Origin: UBA7477 sp045602925
GTDB lineage: Bacteria; Bacillota; Clostridia; Oscillospirales; Ruminococcaceae
Direction: 5' to 3'
Length of the DNA stretch: 64,000 bases
Assembly (NCBI GenBank): GCA_045602925.1
Contig: JAZSCN010000010.1
Location: 1 to 64,000, forward strand
Shown here: positions 39,536 to 48,594 of the stretch, in pieces
Position numbering within the stretch: the first letter of the stretch is position 1
Layout of the letters: each line of letters opens with the position of its first letter
Notes under the pieces: model-generated
Seen by the model: the letters and a program-made list of their open reading frames with translations, nothing else
Told to the model about the DNA's origin: nothing
Databases searched by the model: none
Translations under genes and position numbers: made by a program

Positions 39536-39698
39536 TTAAATTAGCTTAATATGGGCATTTTGAACAAAGTGCATAAATAAATCGTGTATATCGCGTCAAT
39601 TTGATAGCGTTTTTAACAACCGCTATCTTTCGAGCAATATTCTGGTATTGGGCTAAAAAGTTAGGCAATATGTACAAAATTTCATAAGGAGTTTAGAT

Positions 39699-40379
39699 AT
39701 GGGAGTAATTCTTAAAGCTGATAAGATTGTCAGAGAGTTTAAAATAGGCGACGGTACAACTGTTACTGCACTTAATAATGTCTGCATTGACATCGAAGAA
39801 GGACAGCTGACTATCCTGAGAGGCCGTTCCGGTAGCGGTAAAACAACACTTATAAATATTCTGGGTGCACTCGATAGGCCGACGTCCGGCGAAGTCGTAT
39901 TTAACGGAAAGGATATTACCAAGCTTTCCGACAAAAAGCGTGACGACCTAAGACGATATAATATGGCGTTTGTATTCCAGTCTGTTGCACTTATTTCAAG
40001 TATGACAGCGTATGAGAATGTCGAATTCGGGCTGAGACTTGCTAATATTCCTGCAAGTGAAAGAGAAAAGCGTGCTAAGGAAGCTCTTGTTCAGGTCGGA
40101 CTCGAAAAGCGTATGCACCATAGACCGAGCGAGCTCTCCGGAGGCGAACAGCAAAGAGTCGCAATTGCAAGAGCTATTTCGCATAAGCCTGAGATTGTCT
40201 TTGCCGACGAGCCGACTGCCGAGCTTGATACTAATACTGCACTGCACGTTGTTAAGCTTTTCAAGGAGCTTGTTTCAAAGCAGAAGATGACAATTATTAT
40301 GACAACCCATGACCCTAGCATGATGGATATTGCTGATAGGGTATATACACTTGAGGACGGTGAGATTGTTGGAGACTAA
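39699..40379 (+). CDS. ABC transporter ATPase, LolD/MacB type
   Basis: 226 residues, stand-alone ATPase. Walker A GRSGSGKTTLINILGALDRP, Q-loop FQSVALISSMTAYENVEFGL, signature LSGGEQQRVAIARAI, Walker B IVFADEPTAELD and H-loop THD. The GALDRPTSGEV pattern places it with LolD/MacB/FtsE-like ATPases rather than MalK: it lacks the MalK regulatory domain. First gene of the operon, overlapping the second ATPase. No MacB- or FtsX-like permease is encoded nearby. Confidence 0.92.
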   Translation: MGVILKADKIVREFKIGDGTTVTALNNVCIDIEEGQLTILRGRSGSGKTTLINILGALDRPTSGEVVFNGKDITKLSDKKRDDLRRYNMAFVFQSVALISSMTAYENVEFGLRLANIPASEREKRAKEALVQVGLEKRMHHRPSELSGGEQQRVAIARAISHKPEIVFADEPTAELDTNTALHVVKLFKELVSKQKMTIIMTTHDPSMMDIADRVYTLEDGEIVGD

Positions 40380-41310
40380 TGAAGCAATTGTAAATGACGA
40401 CGTTATAATATCTTGCGATAATCTCGTTAAGATTTATAAAACAGACGAAATCGAGGTTGTTGCCCTGCAGGGACTTGACCTCGAGGTTAAAAGAGGCGAG
40501 CTTATGGCAATCGTCGGTAATTCCGGTAGCGGTAAGTCAACTCTCCTTAATATGCTCGGCGGACTCGATAAGCCGTCAGCAGGTAGCCTCTATATCGACG
40601 GCAAAAACCTTTTGAAGTTTACAGAGAACGACTATATAGATTATAAGCGAAATACAGTCGGCTTTGTGTGGCAGAATAACGCCAGAAACCTAGTTCCGTA
40701 TCTGACAGCATTACAGAATGTAGAAATGCCAATGCTTCTGAAGGGCGCTAAGGAAAAGCGAGAAAGAGCTACATACCTTCTCAAGAAGGTTGGACTCGAA
40801 AAAAGAATGAACAGCCGACTCGACCAGATGTCCGGTGGTGAACAGCAAAGAGTCGCAATTGCAATAGCACTCTCCAATAAGCCGAAGATACTGCTAGCCG
40901 ACGAACCTACAGGCTCGGTTGACTCTAAAACCTCAGCAGCTATCCTCGATATATTCAAGGAGCTTAATAAATCAGAGGGAATCACTATTGTAATAGTTAC
41001 CCACGACGTGAAGCTCGCAAAGCATATCGACCGTGTCGTTGCAATCCGTGACGGAAGAACAAGCTCTGAGATAATTAGGAAGCGTAGCTACGCCGAGGAC
41101 TTAAGCGAGCTTGAGAACGAAGAAAACCTCTCGAAAGAGCAGGAGCAGGAAGAAGAGATTGTTCAAGAGGAACTTGCCGTTCTCGATAGAGCAGGCCGAG
41201 TACAGCTCCCAAGAGAATATCTCGATGCACTCGAGATAAAGGGCGGCTCAAAGGTAAAGGTCGAGCTTTCAGAAGAAAAGGACCGTATAGTAGTCTTTAA
41301 ATCCAAGTAA
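40366..41310 (+). CDS. LolD/MacB-type ABC ATPase with C-terminal AbrB-like domain
   Basis: About 314 residues. The start is probably a TTG at 40366 or 40369 inside the preceding gene; no ATG lies in frame near the start of homology. ATPase domain: GNSGSGKSTLLNMLGGLDKP, VWQNNARNLVPYLTALQNVE, MSGGEQQRVAIAIALS, LLADEPTGSVD. Then an acidic linker (LENEENLSKEQEQEEEIVQE) and a C-terminal ~45 residues, LDRAGRVQLPREYLDALEI, GGSKVKVEL, which read as an AbrB/SpoVT swapped-hairpin half. That domain binds DNA or other AbrB partners in known proteins. It pairs with the first ATPase as a probable heterodimer. Confidence 0.85.
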   Translation: MLETNEAIVNDDVIISCDNLVKIYKTDEIEVVALQGLDLEVKRGELMAIVGNSGSGKSTLLNMLGGLDKPSAGSLYIDGKNLLKFTENDYIDYKRNTVGFVWQNNARNLVPYLTALQNVEMPMLLKGAKEKRERATYLLKKVGLEKRMNSRLDQMSGGEQQRVAIAIALSNKPKILLADEPTGSVDSKTSAAILDIFKELNKSEGITIVIVTHDVKLAKHIDRVVAIRDGRTSSEIIRKRSYAEDLSELENEENLSKEQEQEEEIVQEELAVLDRAGRVQLPREYLDALEIKGGSKVKVELSEEKDRIVVFKSK

Positions 41311-41369
41311 TCTGCAACAAGCAAGCTTTTATAAAAGCGTATATGGCAAATACAGAAAGGTGGATAAAT

Positions 41370-44291
41370 GTGAAAACAGACAAGCTTAAGCGAATATCAG
41401 CTATTGTACTGTCGCTTGCACTGACAATGTCAATGCTTCCTTCAGCATCAGCGCAAGAGACAGACGAACTTGCTTCTTCTGTAGGTACCTCCGAAGAGAG
41501 TAGTTGGGAAGAAAGAAATTCTATGCTTACATACGGCGAGTACCTCGAACAGCACGCCGATGCAAATCTTCCACAAAAAGAGGTTGTTATCTACGGAAAG
41601 GATTATACCTCAAAAAGTGCCGAAACTATCGCAAGCGTTATCACAGTCGACGGTAAGACCGAGGTTCTCAATTGGGAGAGCCAGAATGGTGAGCTCACAT
41701 ACAATCTTGATATCGAGGAGGAAGGCTTCTATAATATCGAGTTTTCTTATGAAGCCCTCTCTAGCCCCGCTAACGAGATTGAATTCGGACTTCTCATAGA
41801 CGGCGAATACCCTTATGAGACAGCTTCAAGACTTACGCTTAGCAAGGTGTGGGTTAACGAAACCGAAATCACCCAGGACTTTAACGACAACGATATAAGA
41901 CCGGGCCAGGTCGAAAAGGTAATGTGGCAAAAGTCATACCTTAAAGACGTCGACGGACTTTACAACGGTGCGCTTGAGTTCTACTTCACAAAGGGTAGCC
42001 ACACTCTTACTTTAGAATCATCTAAAGCAAGATTTGCTATCGAGTATATAAAGCTGTGCAGAGACGCAGTTCCACAGCCTTATGTAGCTCCCGCAGATTC
42101 CGAGCTTTCTGCTACCAAGGGAATAGGCACAATCAAGCTCGAAGGCGAAAGTGCCGACTATAAGAGCGATAGAACCTTGTTCCCAACCTCAGACAGAACC
42201 TCTTACCTCACTTCTCCTTCCGACCCTACAAAGACACGATACAATACAATCGGTAAGGATAGCTGGGCAAAGTCAGGTCAGTCGGTTACATGGAATTTAC
42301 ATATCGACACAGCAGGTTACTATAAGATAGGTATAAGAGCTAGACAAAGCACAATGAGAGGCTTCTATTCCAATAGAAAGCTCTGCATCGACGGTGTCTG
42401 CCCGAATGCCGAATCCGAAAGACTAAAGTTCTACTACTCAACCGATTGGACTTTGACAGTTCCTGAAACCGAAAACGGCGATACAGTATACTATTACTTT
42501 AGCGAAGGCGACCATACAATCACCCTAGAGTCAGTTCCGGGCGAAATCGGTGAGATTATGGATAAGCTCGACGGACTCGTTTCTGAAATTAATAACTACT
42601 ATAGAGAAATCAGACAGATTACCGGTCCTGACCCTGACGAGTATACCGACTATAACATCGACACAATCATCCCTGAAGTAAGAGATGATTTCAAACGCTT
42701 CAGTGCAGAGCTCAAGGCCCTACAGGACGAAGTAGATAAGCTTATGAGCAGTGGTGGTAACGAGTCTGTTACCCTCAATGAAATGGCTATCATACTCGAA
42801 AAGTGCTATAAGGACCCTTGGAAGATTCCTTCTCTTATGAATCAAATCAAGGATAATGTTACAGCACTCTCATCCTGGATGCTTACCTACAGAGAACAGC
42901 CACTCGAGCTCGACTTTATCGAGATTTCTGCTCCCGAAGAAGAATTTACAAGCGTAAAAACATCCTTCTTTGAAAGCTTAAAGTTTAACTTCCTCGCATT
43001 TATAGGCTCGTTCTTCGAGGACTATAACACACTCTCTGAAAACGAGGGCGAGGCAGACGTGCTTTCTTGCTGGATTACACTCGGACGTGACCAGGCTCAG
43101 GTAGTAAGAGCCATGATTGAAAACGACTATAACCCTAACGCAGAAACTAAGGTCGCATTAAAGCTCGTTCAAGGCGGTATCTTAGAATCGACGATGGCGG
43201 GGAAGGGGCCGGATATAGGCTTGTTTATGGGTGGCGACTACCCGATTCAGCTCGCAGCCCGTGATATGCTCGTAGATGTTTCGCAGTATGAAGACTACGA
43301 GGAGGTTACAACAAGATTTTCAAAGGACGCTATGACACTCTATACATATAACGACGGCGTCTATGCACTCCCTGTCCAGCAGTCATTCCCACTTATGTTC
43401 TACCGTGACGATATACTCTCAGAGTATGGCATCAACGGCGCAACCGATATTCAGACATGGGATGACCTCATCTCAATCCTACCAACACTCCAGAGAAATT
43501 ACCTCGAGGTTGGTCTTATCCTTCCTGCCAATACAAGCGTAAACGGTACAACAACCGTTCCTACCACTACCGAGGCAGGCAATACCTTCGCAATGCTTAT
43601 GCTGCAGCAGGGCCTCAACTTCTATAACGAGGACCTCACAGCTACAACTTTCGATAATCAGATTGCCGTAGATTCATTCGAAATGTGGACTGAATTCTAT
43701 ACAAAGTATAGCTTCCAGCAGACCTACGACCCAATCACAAGATTCAGAACAGGTGAAATGCCTGTACTTCTCCAGAACTATACATTCTATAATACACTCG
43801 CAGTTACTGCCCCTGAAATCAAGGGCGCTTGGAACTTTACCTTGGTTCCGGGTACAAAGCAGGCAGACGGCACAATCAGCCACGCAGCAAACTCTGCAGG
43901 CTCAGGTGCTATCATCTTCACCAGCTGTGATAACCAAGACGCAGCTTGGGACTTCATCAAGTGGTTTACTTCAACCGAGGCTCAGATAGAATACGCTAAC
44001 GACATCGAAGCCGTACTCGGAACACTCGGACGCTTTGATACAGCTAACGTCGAAGCCCTGAAGGCACTTTCTTGGTCACAATCAGAGCTCGAGGTAATAC
44101 TCGCACAGCTCGAACAGCAGGTTGAAATTCCTATTATCCCTGCAACCTATGGCGTAACAAGAAATATCGTTAACGCTTTCAGAGCAGTTGTTAACGATGC
44201 CGACAACGCCAGAGATACCCTTATGTGGTATAACAGGGATATCAACGCTGAAATTACTCGTAAGCGCGAAGACTTAGGTCTTCCGGTCTAA
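41370..44291 (+). CDS. Giant extracellular solute-binding protein with N-terminal beta-sandwich modules
   Basis: 973 residues from the GTG at 41370, 7 bases after AAAGGTGG; the ATG at 41343 has no ribosome site. Signal peptide KRISAIVLSLALTMSMLPSASA, without a lipobox. Two carbohydrate-binding-module-like beta-sandwich domains follow (NLDIEEEGFYNIEFSYEAL; WNLHIDTAGYYKIGIRARQS, with FSEGDHTITLESV), then a helical, probably coiled-coil spacer (residues ~400-530). A family-1 solute-binding domain ends the protein (~residues 590-960: KLVQGGILESTMAGKGPDIG; VYALPVQQSFPLMFYRDDIL; WDFIKWFTSTEAQIEYA). Ordinary binding proteins are 400-500 residues. It probably captures a polysaccharide fragment. Ligand unknown. 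Confidence 0.88.
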   Translation: MKTDKLKRISAIVLSLALTMSMLPSASAQETDELASSVGTSEESSWEERNSMLTYGEYLEQHADANLPQKEVVIYGKDYTSKSAETIASVITVDGKTEVLNWESQNGELTYNLDIEEEGFYNIEFSYEALSSPANEIEFGLLIDGEYPYETASRLTLSKVWVNETEITQDFNDNDIRPGQVEKVMWQKSYLKDVDGLYNGALEFYFTKGSHTLTLESSKARFAIEYIKLCRDAVPQPYVAPADSELSATKGIGTIKLEGESADYKSDRTLFPTSDRTSYLTSPSDPTKTRYNTIGKDSWAKSGQSVTWNLHIDTAGYYKIGIRARQSTMRGFYSNRKLCIDGVCPNAESERLKFYYSTDWTLTVPETENGDTVYYYFSEGDHTITLESVPGEIGEIMDKLDGLVSEINNYYREIRQITGPDPDEYTDYNIDTIIPEVRDDFKRFSAELKALQDEVDKLMSSGGNESVTLNEMAIILEKCYKDPWKIPSLMNQIKDNVTALSSWMLTYREQPLELDFIEISAPEEEFTSVKTSFFESLKFNFLAFIGSFFEDYNTLSENEGEADVLSCWITLGRDQAQVVRAMIENDYNPNAETKVALKLVQGGILESTMAGKGPDIGLFMGGDYPIQLAARDMLVDVSQYEDYEEVTTRFSKDAMTLYTYNDGVYALPVQQSFPLMFYRDDILSEYGINGATDIQTWDDLISILPTLQRNYLEVGLILPANTSVNGTTTVPTTTEAGNTFAMLMLQQGLNFYNEDLTATTFDNQIAVDSFEMWTEFYTKYSFQQTYDPITRFRTGEMPVLLQNYTFYNTLAVTAPEIKGAWNFTLVPGTKQADGTISHAANSAGSGAIIFTSCDNQDAAWDFIKWFTSTEAQIEYANDIEAVLGTLGRFDTANVEALKALSWSQSELEVILAQLEQQVEIPIIPATYGVTRNIVNAFRAVVNDADNARDTLMWYNRDINAEITRKREDLGLPV

Positions 44292-44309
44292 GAAAGGAGG
44301 GTCATAATA

Positions 44310-45248
44310 GTGGCTTCAAAAACTCAGGAAACTCCGCTTAATAAGCAGAGTAAGGGTAAGTACACCTGGAATATGATGAAGGCTAATAAAGCCTGCTACT
44401 TTATGCTCGCTCCATTTATGATTCTTTTTATCATATTTACAGTAATTCCGGTTATCATTACATTACCACTGGCATTTACAAACTTTAATATGGCACAGTT
44501 CCCTGAATTCACAGGACTGTCTAACTTCTACACACTGTTTTTGAACGACGATACATTTATGATTGCCGTTCGTAATACCCTCATTTTTGCAGTTTTCACA
44601 GGACCGTTCAGCTATGTGCTCAGCTTTATTCTCGCTTGGCTCATCAACGAAATGCACCCTGTGCTTAAAACCGTGTTCACCTTCGTGTTCTATGCTCCGT
44701 CAATGACTACATCAGCTTATGTAATCTGGCAGCTGCTCCTCTCAGGCGACTCTAAGGGTTATATAAACGCTATCCTCATTGACTTTGGAATCTTAAACTC
44801 ACCAAACCAGTGGCTTACAGATACAAACTATATTTTACCTGTTTGTATCATCGTTCAGCTGTGGATTTCAATGGGTGCAGGCTTCCTTTCCTTGCGTGCA
44901 GGCTTCCAGAACATCGACAAGTCAATGTATGAGGCGGGCGCAATCGAAGGTATCAAGAACAGATGGCAGGAGCTGTTCCTTATCACAATCCCATCAATGG
45001 GCCCACAGCTTCTGTTTGCCGCAGTTTTGCAGATTTCTGCATCATTCACAGTAGGTGTAGTATCACAAAACCTCGTCGGACTTCCATCAACCGACTATGC
45101 AGCACATACCGTTATGAACCACGCAACAGACTATGGCTGGATTAGATATGAGATGGGCTACGCCTCAGCTATATGCCTCGTGCTGTTTATAGTAATGCTC
45201 CTTGCTAACTCGCTTATCAATCGAGTATTACGTAAGTATGTCGATTAA
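44310..45248 (+). CDS. Sugar ABC transporter permease (MalF type), pair 1
   Basis: 312 residues from a GTG (44310), 9 bases after AAAGGAGG. Six predicted helices; coupling loop YEAGAIEGIKNRWQELFLIT. Family CUT1 permease. It follows the giant binding protein by 18 bp and forms a pair with the next gene. Confidence 0.92.
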   Translation: MASKTQETPLNKQSKGKYTWNMMKANKACYFMLAPFMILFIIFTVIPVIITLPLAFTNFNMAQFPEFTGLSNFYTLFLNDDTFMIAVRNTLIFAVFTGPFSYVLSFILAWLINEMHPVLKTVFTFVFYAPSMTTSAYVIWQLLLSGDSKGYINAILIDFGILNSPNQWLTDTNYILPVCIIVQLWISMGAGFLSLRAGFQNIDKSMYEAGAIEGIKNRWQELFLITIPSMGPQLLFAAVLQISASFTVGVVSQNLVGLPSTDYAAHTVMNHATDYGWIRYEMGYASAICLVLFIVMLLANSLINRVLRKYVD

Positions 45249-45262
45249 GGGGGTGGCTGACA

Positions 45263-46162
45263 ATGGGTATTAAAAAGAAAAAGAAAGTCGATATACAAGA
45301 TGTAAAGGTTAAAAAGAGAAGTAAGAAGATTACCGCTTCAAGAGGCGGAAATATCTGTATCTTTCTGTTCTTGTGCATTACAGGCTTGTTTATGATTTTT
45401 CCAATCTATTACGCCGTAGTTCAGTCCTTTAAGCCTATCGAAGAGCTCTTCGTGTTCCCACCAAAGCTCTACGTTCTTAATCCGACAACAAAGAACTACT
45501 CGGATATGATGAAGGTCGCAACTAACCTCTGGGTACCGCTTTCAAGATATATCTTCAACAGCGTTTTTGTATCAGTAGTGGTTACAGCCTGCAACGTGTT
45601 TGTATGCTGCTGTGCAGCCTTTGTCCTCGCAAAGTGTAAGTTCCCGGGCAATAAGTTTATTAATAAGCTTATCGTAACAGCCCTCCTCTTTACATCACAG
45701 GCAACCTGGATTATCCAGTTCCTCGTAATGGCGACCCTCGGTATGATTGATAGCTACTGGGCACTCATTCTCCCAAGTATCGCTACACCAATGGGCTTGT
45801 TCCTTATGAGACAGAGTATGACAACTATCCACGACTCGATGATTGAAGCCGCCAAGGTTGACGGTGCAGGCCTCTTCAGAATCTGCTGGCAGGTAGTAGT
45901 ACCTAACCAGAAGCCTGCAATTATGACTCTTATCATCTTTGCATTCCAGGATGCATGGAACAGACAAAGTGGTACAATCATCTACTCTGAAGAGCTTAAA
46001 ACCTTACCAACAATTATGCAGCAGATTGCCGCATCAGGTATCGCTCGTCAGGGTGTAACATTTGCAACTTCAGTAATACTTATGCTTCCTCCGCTTATCG
46101 TGTTCCTCGTAGCACAGAGTAACGTTATCGAAACAATGGCGAACTCCGGTATCAAGGACTAA
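45263..46162 (+). CDS. Carbohydrate ABC transporter permease (MalG type), pair 1
   Basis: 299 residues, Lys-rich cytoplasmic N-terminus (MGIKKKKKVDIQDVKVKKRS), six predicted helices, coupling loop IEAAKVDGAGLFRICWQVVV. Partner of the preceding permease. Confidence 0.92.
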   Translation: MGIKKKKKVDIQDVKVKKRSKKITASRGGNICIFLFLCITGLFMIFPIYYAVVQSFKPIEELFVFPPKLYVLNPTTKNYSDMMKVATNLWVPLSRYIFNSVFVSVVVTACNVFVCCCAAFVLAKCKFPGNKFINKLIVTALLFTSQATWIIQFLVMATLGMIDSYWALILPSIATPMGLFLMRQSMTTIHDSMIEAAKVDGAGLFRICWQVVVPNQKPAIMTLIIFAFQDAWNRQSGTIIYSEELKTLPTIMQQIAASGIARQGVTFATSVILMLPPLIVFLVAQSNVIETMANSGIKD

Positions 46163-46211
46163 GCGAAAGACTAACGCTAGATAAACGACTAGAATTTTGA
46201 AAAGGATATAG

Positions 46212-47948
46212 GTGAAAACAGTGCAAATGAAAAAAGCATTTAAAAGAGCTGTAGCCTCGCTCCTTGCAGTGTGCAGTATGTCAACAGCAGTTTTGACAGC
46301 CTACGCAAGCGAGCCGTATGACTCGTACAGCTATGATTTTTGGAATGACCCGGTTCCTGCACAGGCAGCCTATAAGGTTAACGATACATATACCGGCAAG
46401 AATCTGAACCTTACAAGGCTTACCGACCCGGAGGATGAGCTTTTTATAAGCGAAACTACCTCTACCTCTCTCGCAGGCGCCAAGGATATCTACTTCGAGC
46501 AAACTCTTGAAGAGTTCTGGGTCGCAGATACCCAGAATTCAAGAATCCTAAGACTCGATAAGGAGCTTTCACTTATCGGCTGCTATACAGGTGTCGATAG
46601 CTCCGAAAGTGGTAATACAAAATTTAATAACCCTAACGGCGTGTTCGTTAAGGTGGAAGAAAACGGCGACGTTATAATGTATGTCGGCGATACCGAAAAC
46701 TCCAGAATTTTAAAGTGTAAGATAGTCGATGGGCTGAGCTGTACAAACGAGCTCGAAATAGGAAAGCCTGATTCCGCTATCTATACTACAAAGTCTAAAA
46801 CATTTATGCCCGAGAAAATTCTCGTGGATAAAGCAGATAACATCTACGCAGTATGTACCTCTCTCAACGCAGGCTCTGCCCAGTTTAATTCAAAGGGCGA
46901 GTTCCAGGGCTTCTACGGAGCAAACAGAGTTGAGGTTACCGCAGAGATTATAAGAAGACATATCTGGAGAGTATTCGCATCCGATGAACAGCTCAAGTCA
47001 ATGAAGAGCGCAGCTCCTACAGAATATAAGAACTTCGATATCGACGCAGAAGGCTTTATCTATACCTGTACAGAAGCTGCAAATACAACAACAGACGCCG
47101 TAAAGAAGCTCAACGCAGCAGGCTATAACATCTGGAATAACGACGCAGGAAACGAATACGTCTTCGGCGATATAGTTTCAGGTGGAACATACGATGCCTC
47201 AACTAATACTACCTACTCTACAAGACTTACAGATATCGATATAGACAGCTGTGGATTTATCAATATCCTGGACTATTCAACAGGTAGAGTATTTGTGTAC
47301 GACGAGTTCTGCTCACTTGTAACTATCTTTGGTACAAAGAGCAGCACTTCAGACCAGAAGGGTAGCTTTGACGGACCAAACGCCCTGGAAAGTGCGTACG
47401 GTAATGTCTATATTGTAGATGGTATCAAGAACGATATCACAGTTTATTCAACAACATTGTACGGCGATTATTTAAAGCAAGCCGTATTGCTCTATGATGA
47501 AGGTAAGTATATCGAAGCCGAGCCATATTGGCAGGAAGTTTTAAACCTTAACGGTACATGCTCATTTGCTATGCTCGGTCTGGGTAAGGCAGCTCTCAAT
47601 AAGGGAGAATATAAGCTTGCTATGGAATACTTTAAGGATTGCTACGCTCAGAGAAGCTACGATAGAGCCTTTAAGTATTACCGCGAGCAGTGGCTCCAGG
47701 ATAACTTTATCTTCGTGTTCCTCGGCGTAGTATTGCTCTTCGTTCTCGGAATTACATATTCTATCCTTAAAAAGAAGGGTGTAATCAAAAAGAGAGAAAA
47801 GAAGGTCAAGAAGGCTCCGGAACGTAAGAAGACTAAAAAGGAGCTCGAGCACGAAGCAGAGCTTTTGGCTCAGGCTGAGGCAGAGGCACAGGCTCAGGCA
47901 GAGGCACAGGCACAAGAAGCAAAGTCTGAAGAAAAGGAGGAAGAATAA
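46212..47948 (+). CDS. Exported NHL-repeat/TPR protein with C-terminal membrane anchor
   Basis: 578 residues. GTG start (46212) after AAAGGA; the ATG at 46227 is an alternative. Signal peptide (AVASLLAVCSMSTAVLTAYA), then a beta-propeller with NHL-like units (EEFWVADTQNSRILRLDKEL; NPNGVFVKVEENGDVIMYVGDTENSRIL; INILDYSTGRVFVYDEF; NALESAYGNVYIVDGIKNDITVY). A TPR-like pair follows (YLKQAVLLYDEGKYIEAEPY; AMLGLGKAALNKGEYKLAMEYFKD), then a transmembrane helix near residues 515-533 and a cytoplasmic Lys-rich, Ala/Gln/Glu-rich tail (AEAEAQAQAEAQAQEA). It probably acts outside the cell next to the transporter; function unknown. Confidence 0.85.
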   Translation: MKTVQMKKAFKRAVASLLAVCSMSTAVLTAYASEPYDSYSYDFWNDPVPAQAAYKVNDTYTGKNLNLTRLTDPEDELFISETTSTSLAGAKDIYFEQTLEEFWVADTQNSRILRLDKELSLIGCYTGVDSSESGNTKFNNPNGVFVKVEENGDVIMYVGDTENSRILKCKIVDGLSCTNELEIGKPDSAIYTTKSKTFMPEKILVDKADNIYAVCTSLNAGSAQFNSKGEFQGFYGANRVEVTAEIIRRHIWRVFASDEQLKSMKSAAPTEYKNFDIDAEGFIYTCTEAANTTTDAVKKLNAAGYNIWNNDAGNEYVFGDIVSGGTYDASTNTTYSTRLTDIDIDSCGFINILDYSTGRVFVYDEFCSLVTIFGTKSSTSDQKGSFDGPNALESAYGNVYIVDGIKNDITVYSTTLYGDYLKQAVLLYDEGKYIEAEPYWQEVLNLNGTCSFAMLGLGKAALNKGEYKLAMEYFKDCYAQRSYDRAFKYYREQWLQDNFIFVFLGVVLLFVLGITYSILKKKGVIKKREKKVKKAPERKKTKKELEHEAELLAQAEAEAQAQAEAQAQEAKSEEKEEE

Positions 47949-47949
47949 T

Positions 47950-48579
47950 ATGTATGAATTTACCCCAATGGGTTGGCTCAAGCACTGTATCTTCCATCCA
48001 ATCGAAGGCTTTGAGGATTTAAGATGGAAGAAGCAAGGCTCTATGAAAATAGCTATGTGGATAGTTTTCTTCCTGTTTGTAGCTATGGTTGCCAATAGAC
48101 AGCTCGTAGGCTTCCAGTTTAACCAGGCATATACCAAGGTGTTTAACGTAGTACCACTCCTCGTGCAGAGCGTAGTGTACTTCTTTGCATGGGTATTAGC
48201 AAACTGGTCAGTGTGTACACTCCTGGACGGCGAGGGCAGACTCAAGCAGATTTGCATTAACTCTGCATACGCTCTCGTTCCATATATCGTAAGTGTGTTT
48301 GTTACGGTTTTTATCTCGAACTTTATGGTTCTTGATGAAATCATCTGGATTAACGCAGTAAGCTTTCTCGGATTAGGCTGGTCAGTGATACTTATGTTCC
48401 AGGCTATGAAGGCGGTTCACCAGTATTCAGTTTTAAAGACAATTGCATCAATCGTGCTTACACTTGCTGCAATGCTTATAATACTGTTCCTGATGATTCT
48501 TCTGCTCTCACTCTTCCAGCAGGTTTACGTGTTCTTCTATTCAATCTATACAGAAATTTCGTATAGAATTCGTGGTTAA
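47950..48579 (+). CDS. Yip1-family polytopic membrane protein
   Basis: 209 residues with five predicted membrane helices. The N-terminus PMGWLKHCIFHPIEGFEDLRWKKQGS and FFAWVLANWSVCTLLDGEGRLKQI match the bacterial Yip1 family. One base pair after the propeller gene. Function unproven. Genes of this family commonly accompany DUF5696 and sugar permease genes in Firmicutes, by recollection. Confidence 0.85.
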   Translation: MYEFTPMGWLKHCIFHPIEGFEDLRWKKQGSMKIAMWIVFFLFVAMVANRQLVGFQFNQAYTKVFNVVPLLVQSVVYFFAWVLANWSVCTLLDGEGRLKQICINSAYALVPYIVSVFVTVFISNFMVLDEIIWINAVSFLGLGWSVILMFQAMKAVHQYSVLKTIASIVLTLAAMLIILFLMILLLSLFQQVYVFFYSIYTEISYRIRG

Positions 48580-48594
48580 AGGATGGTGGTATAA

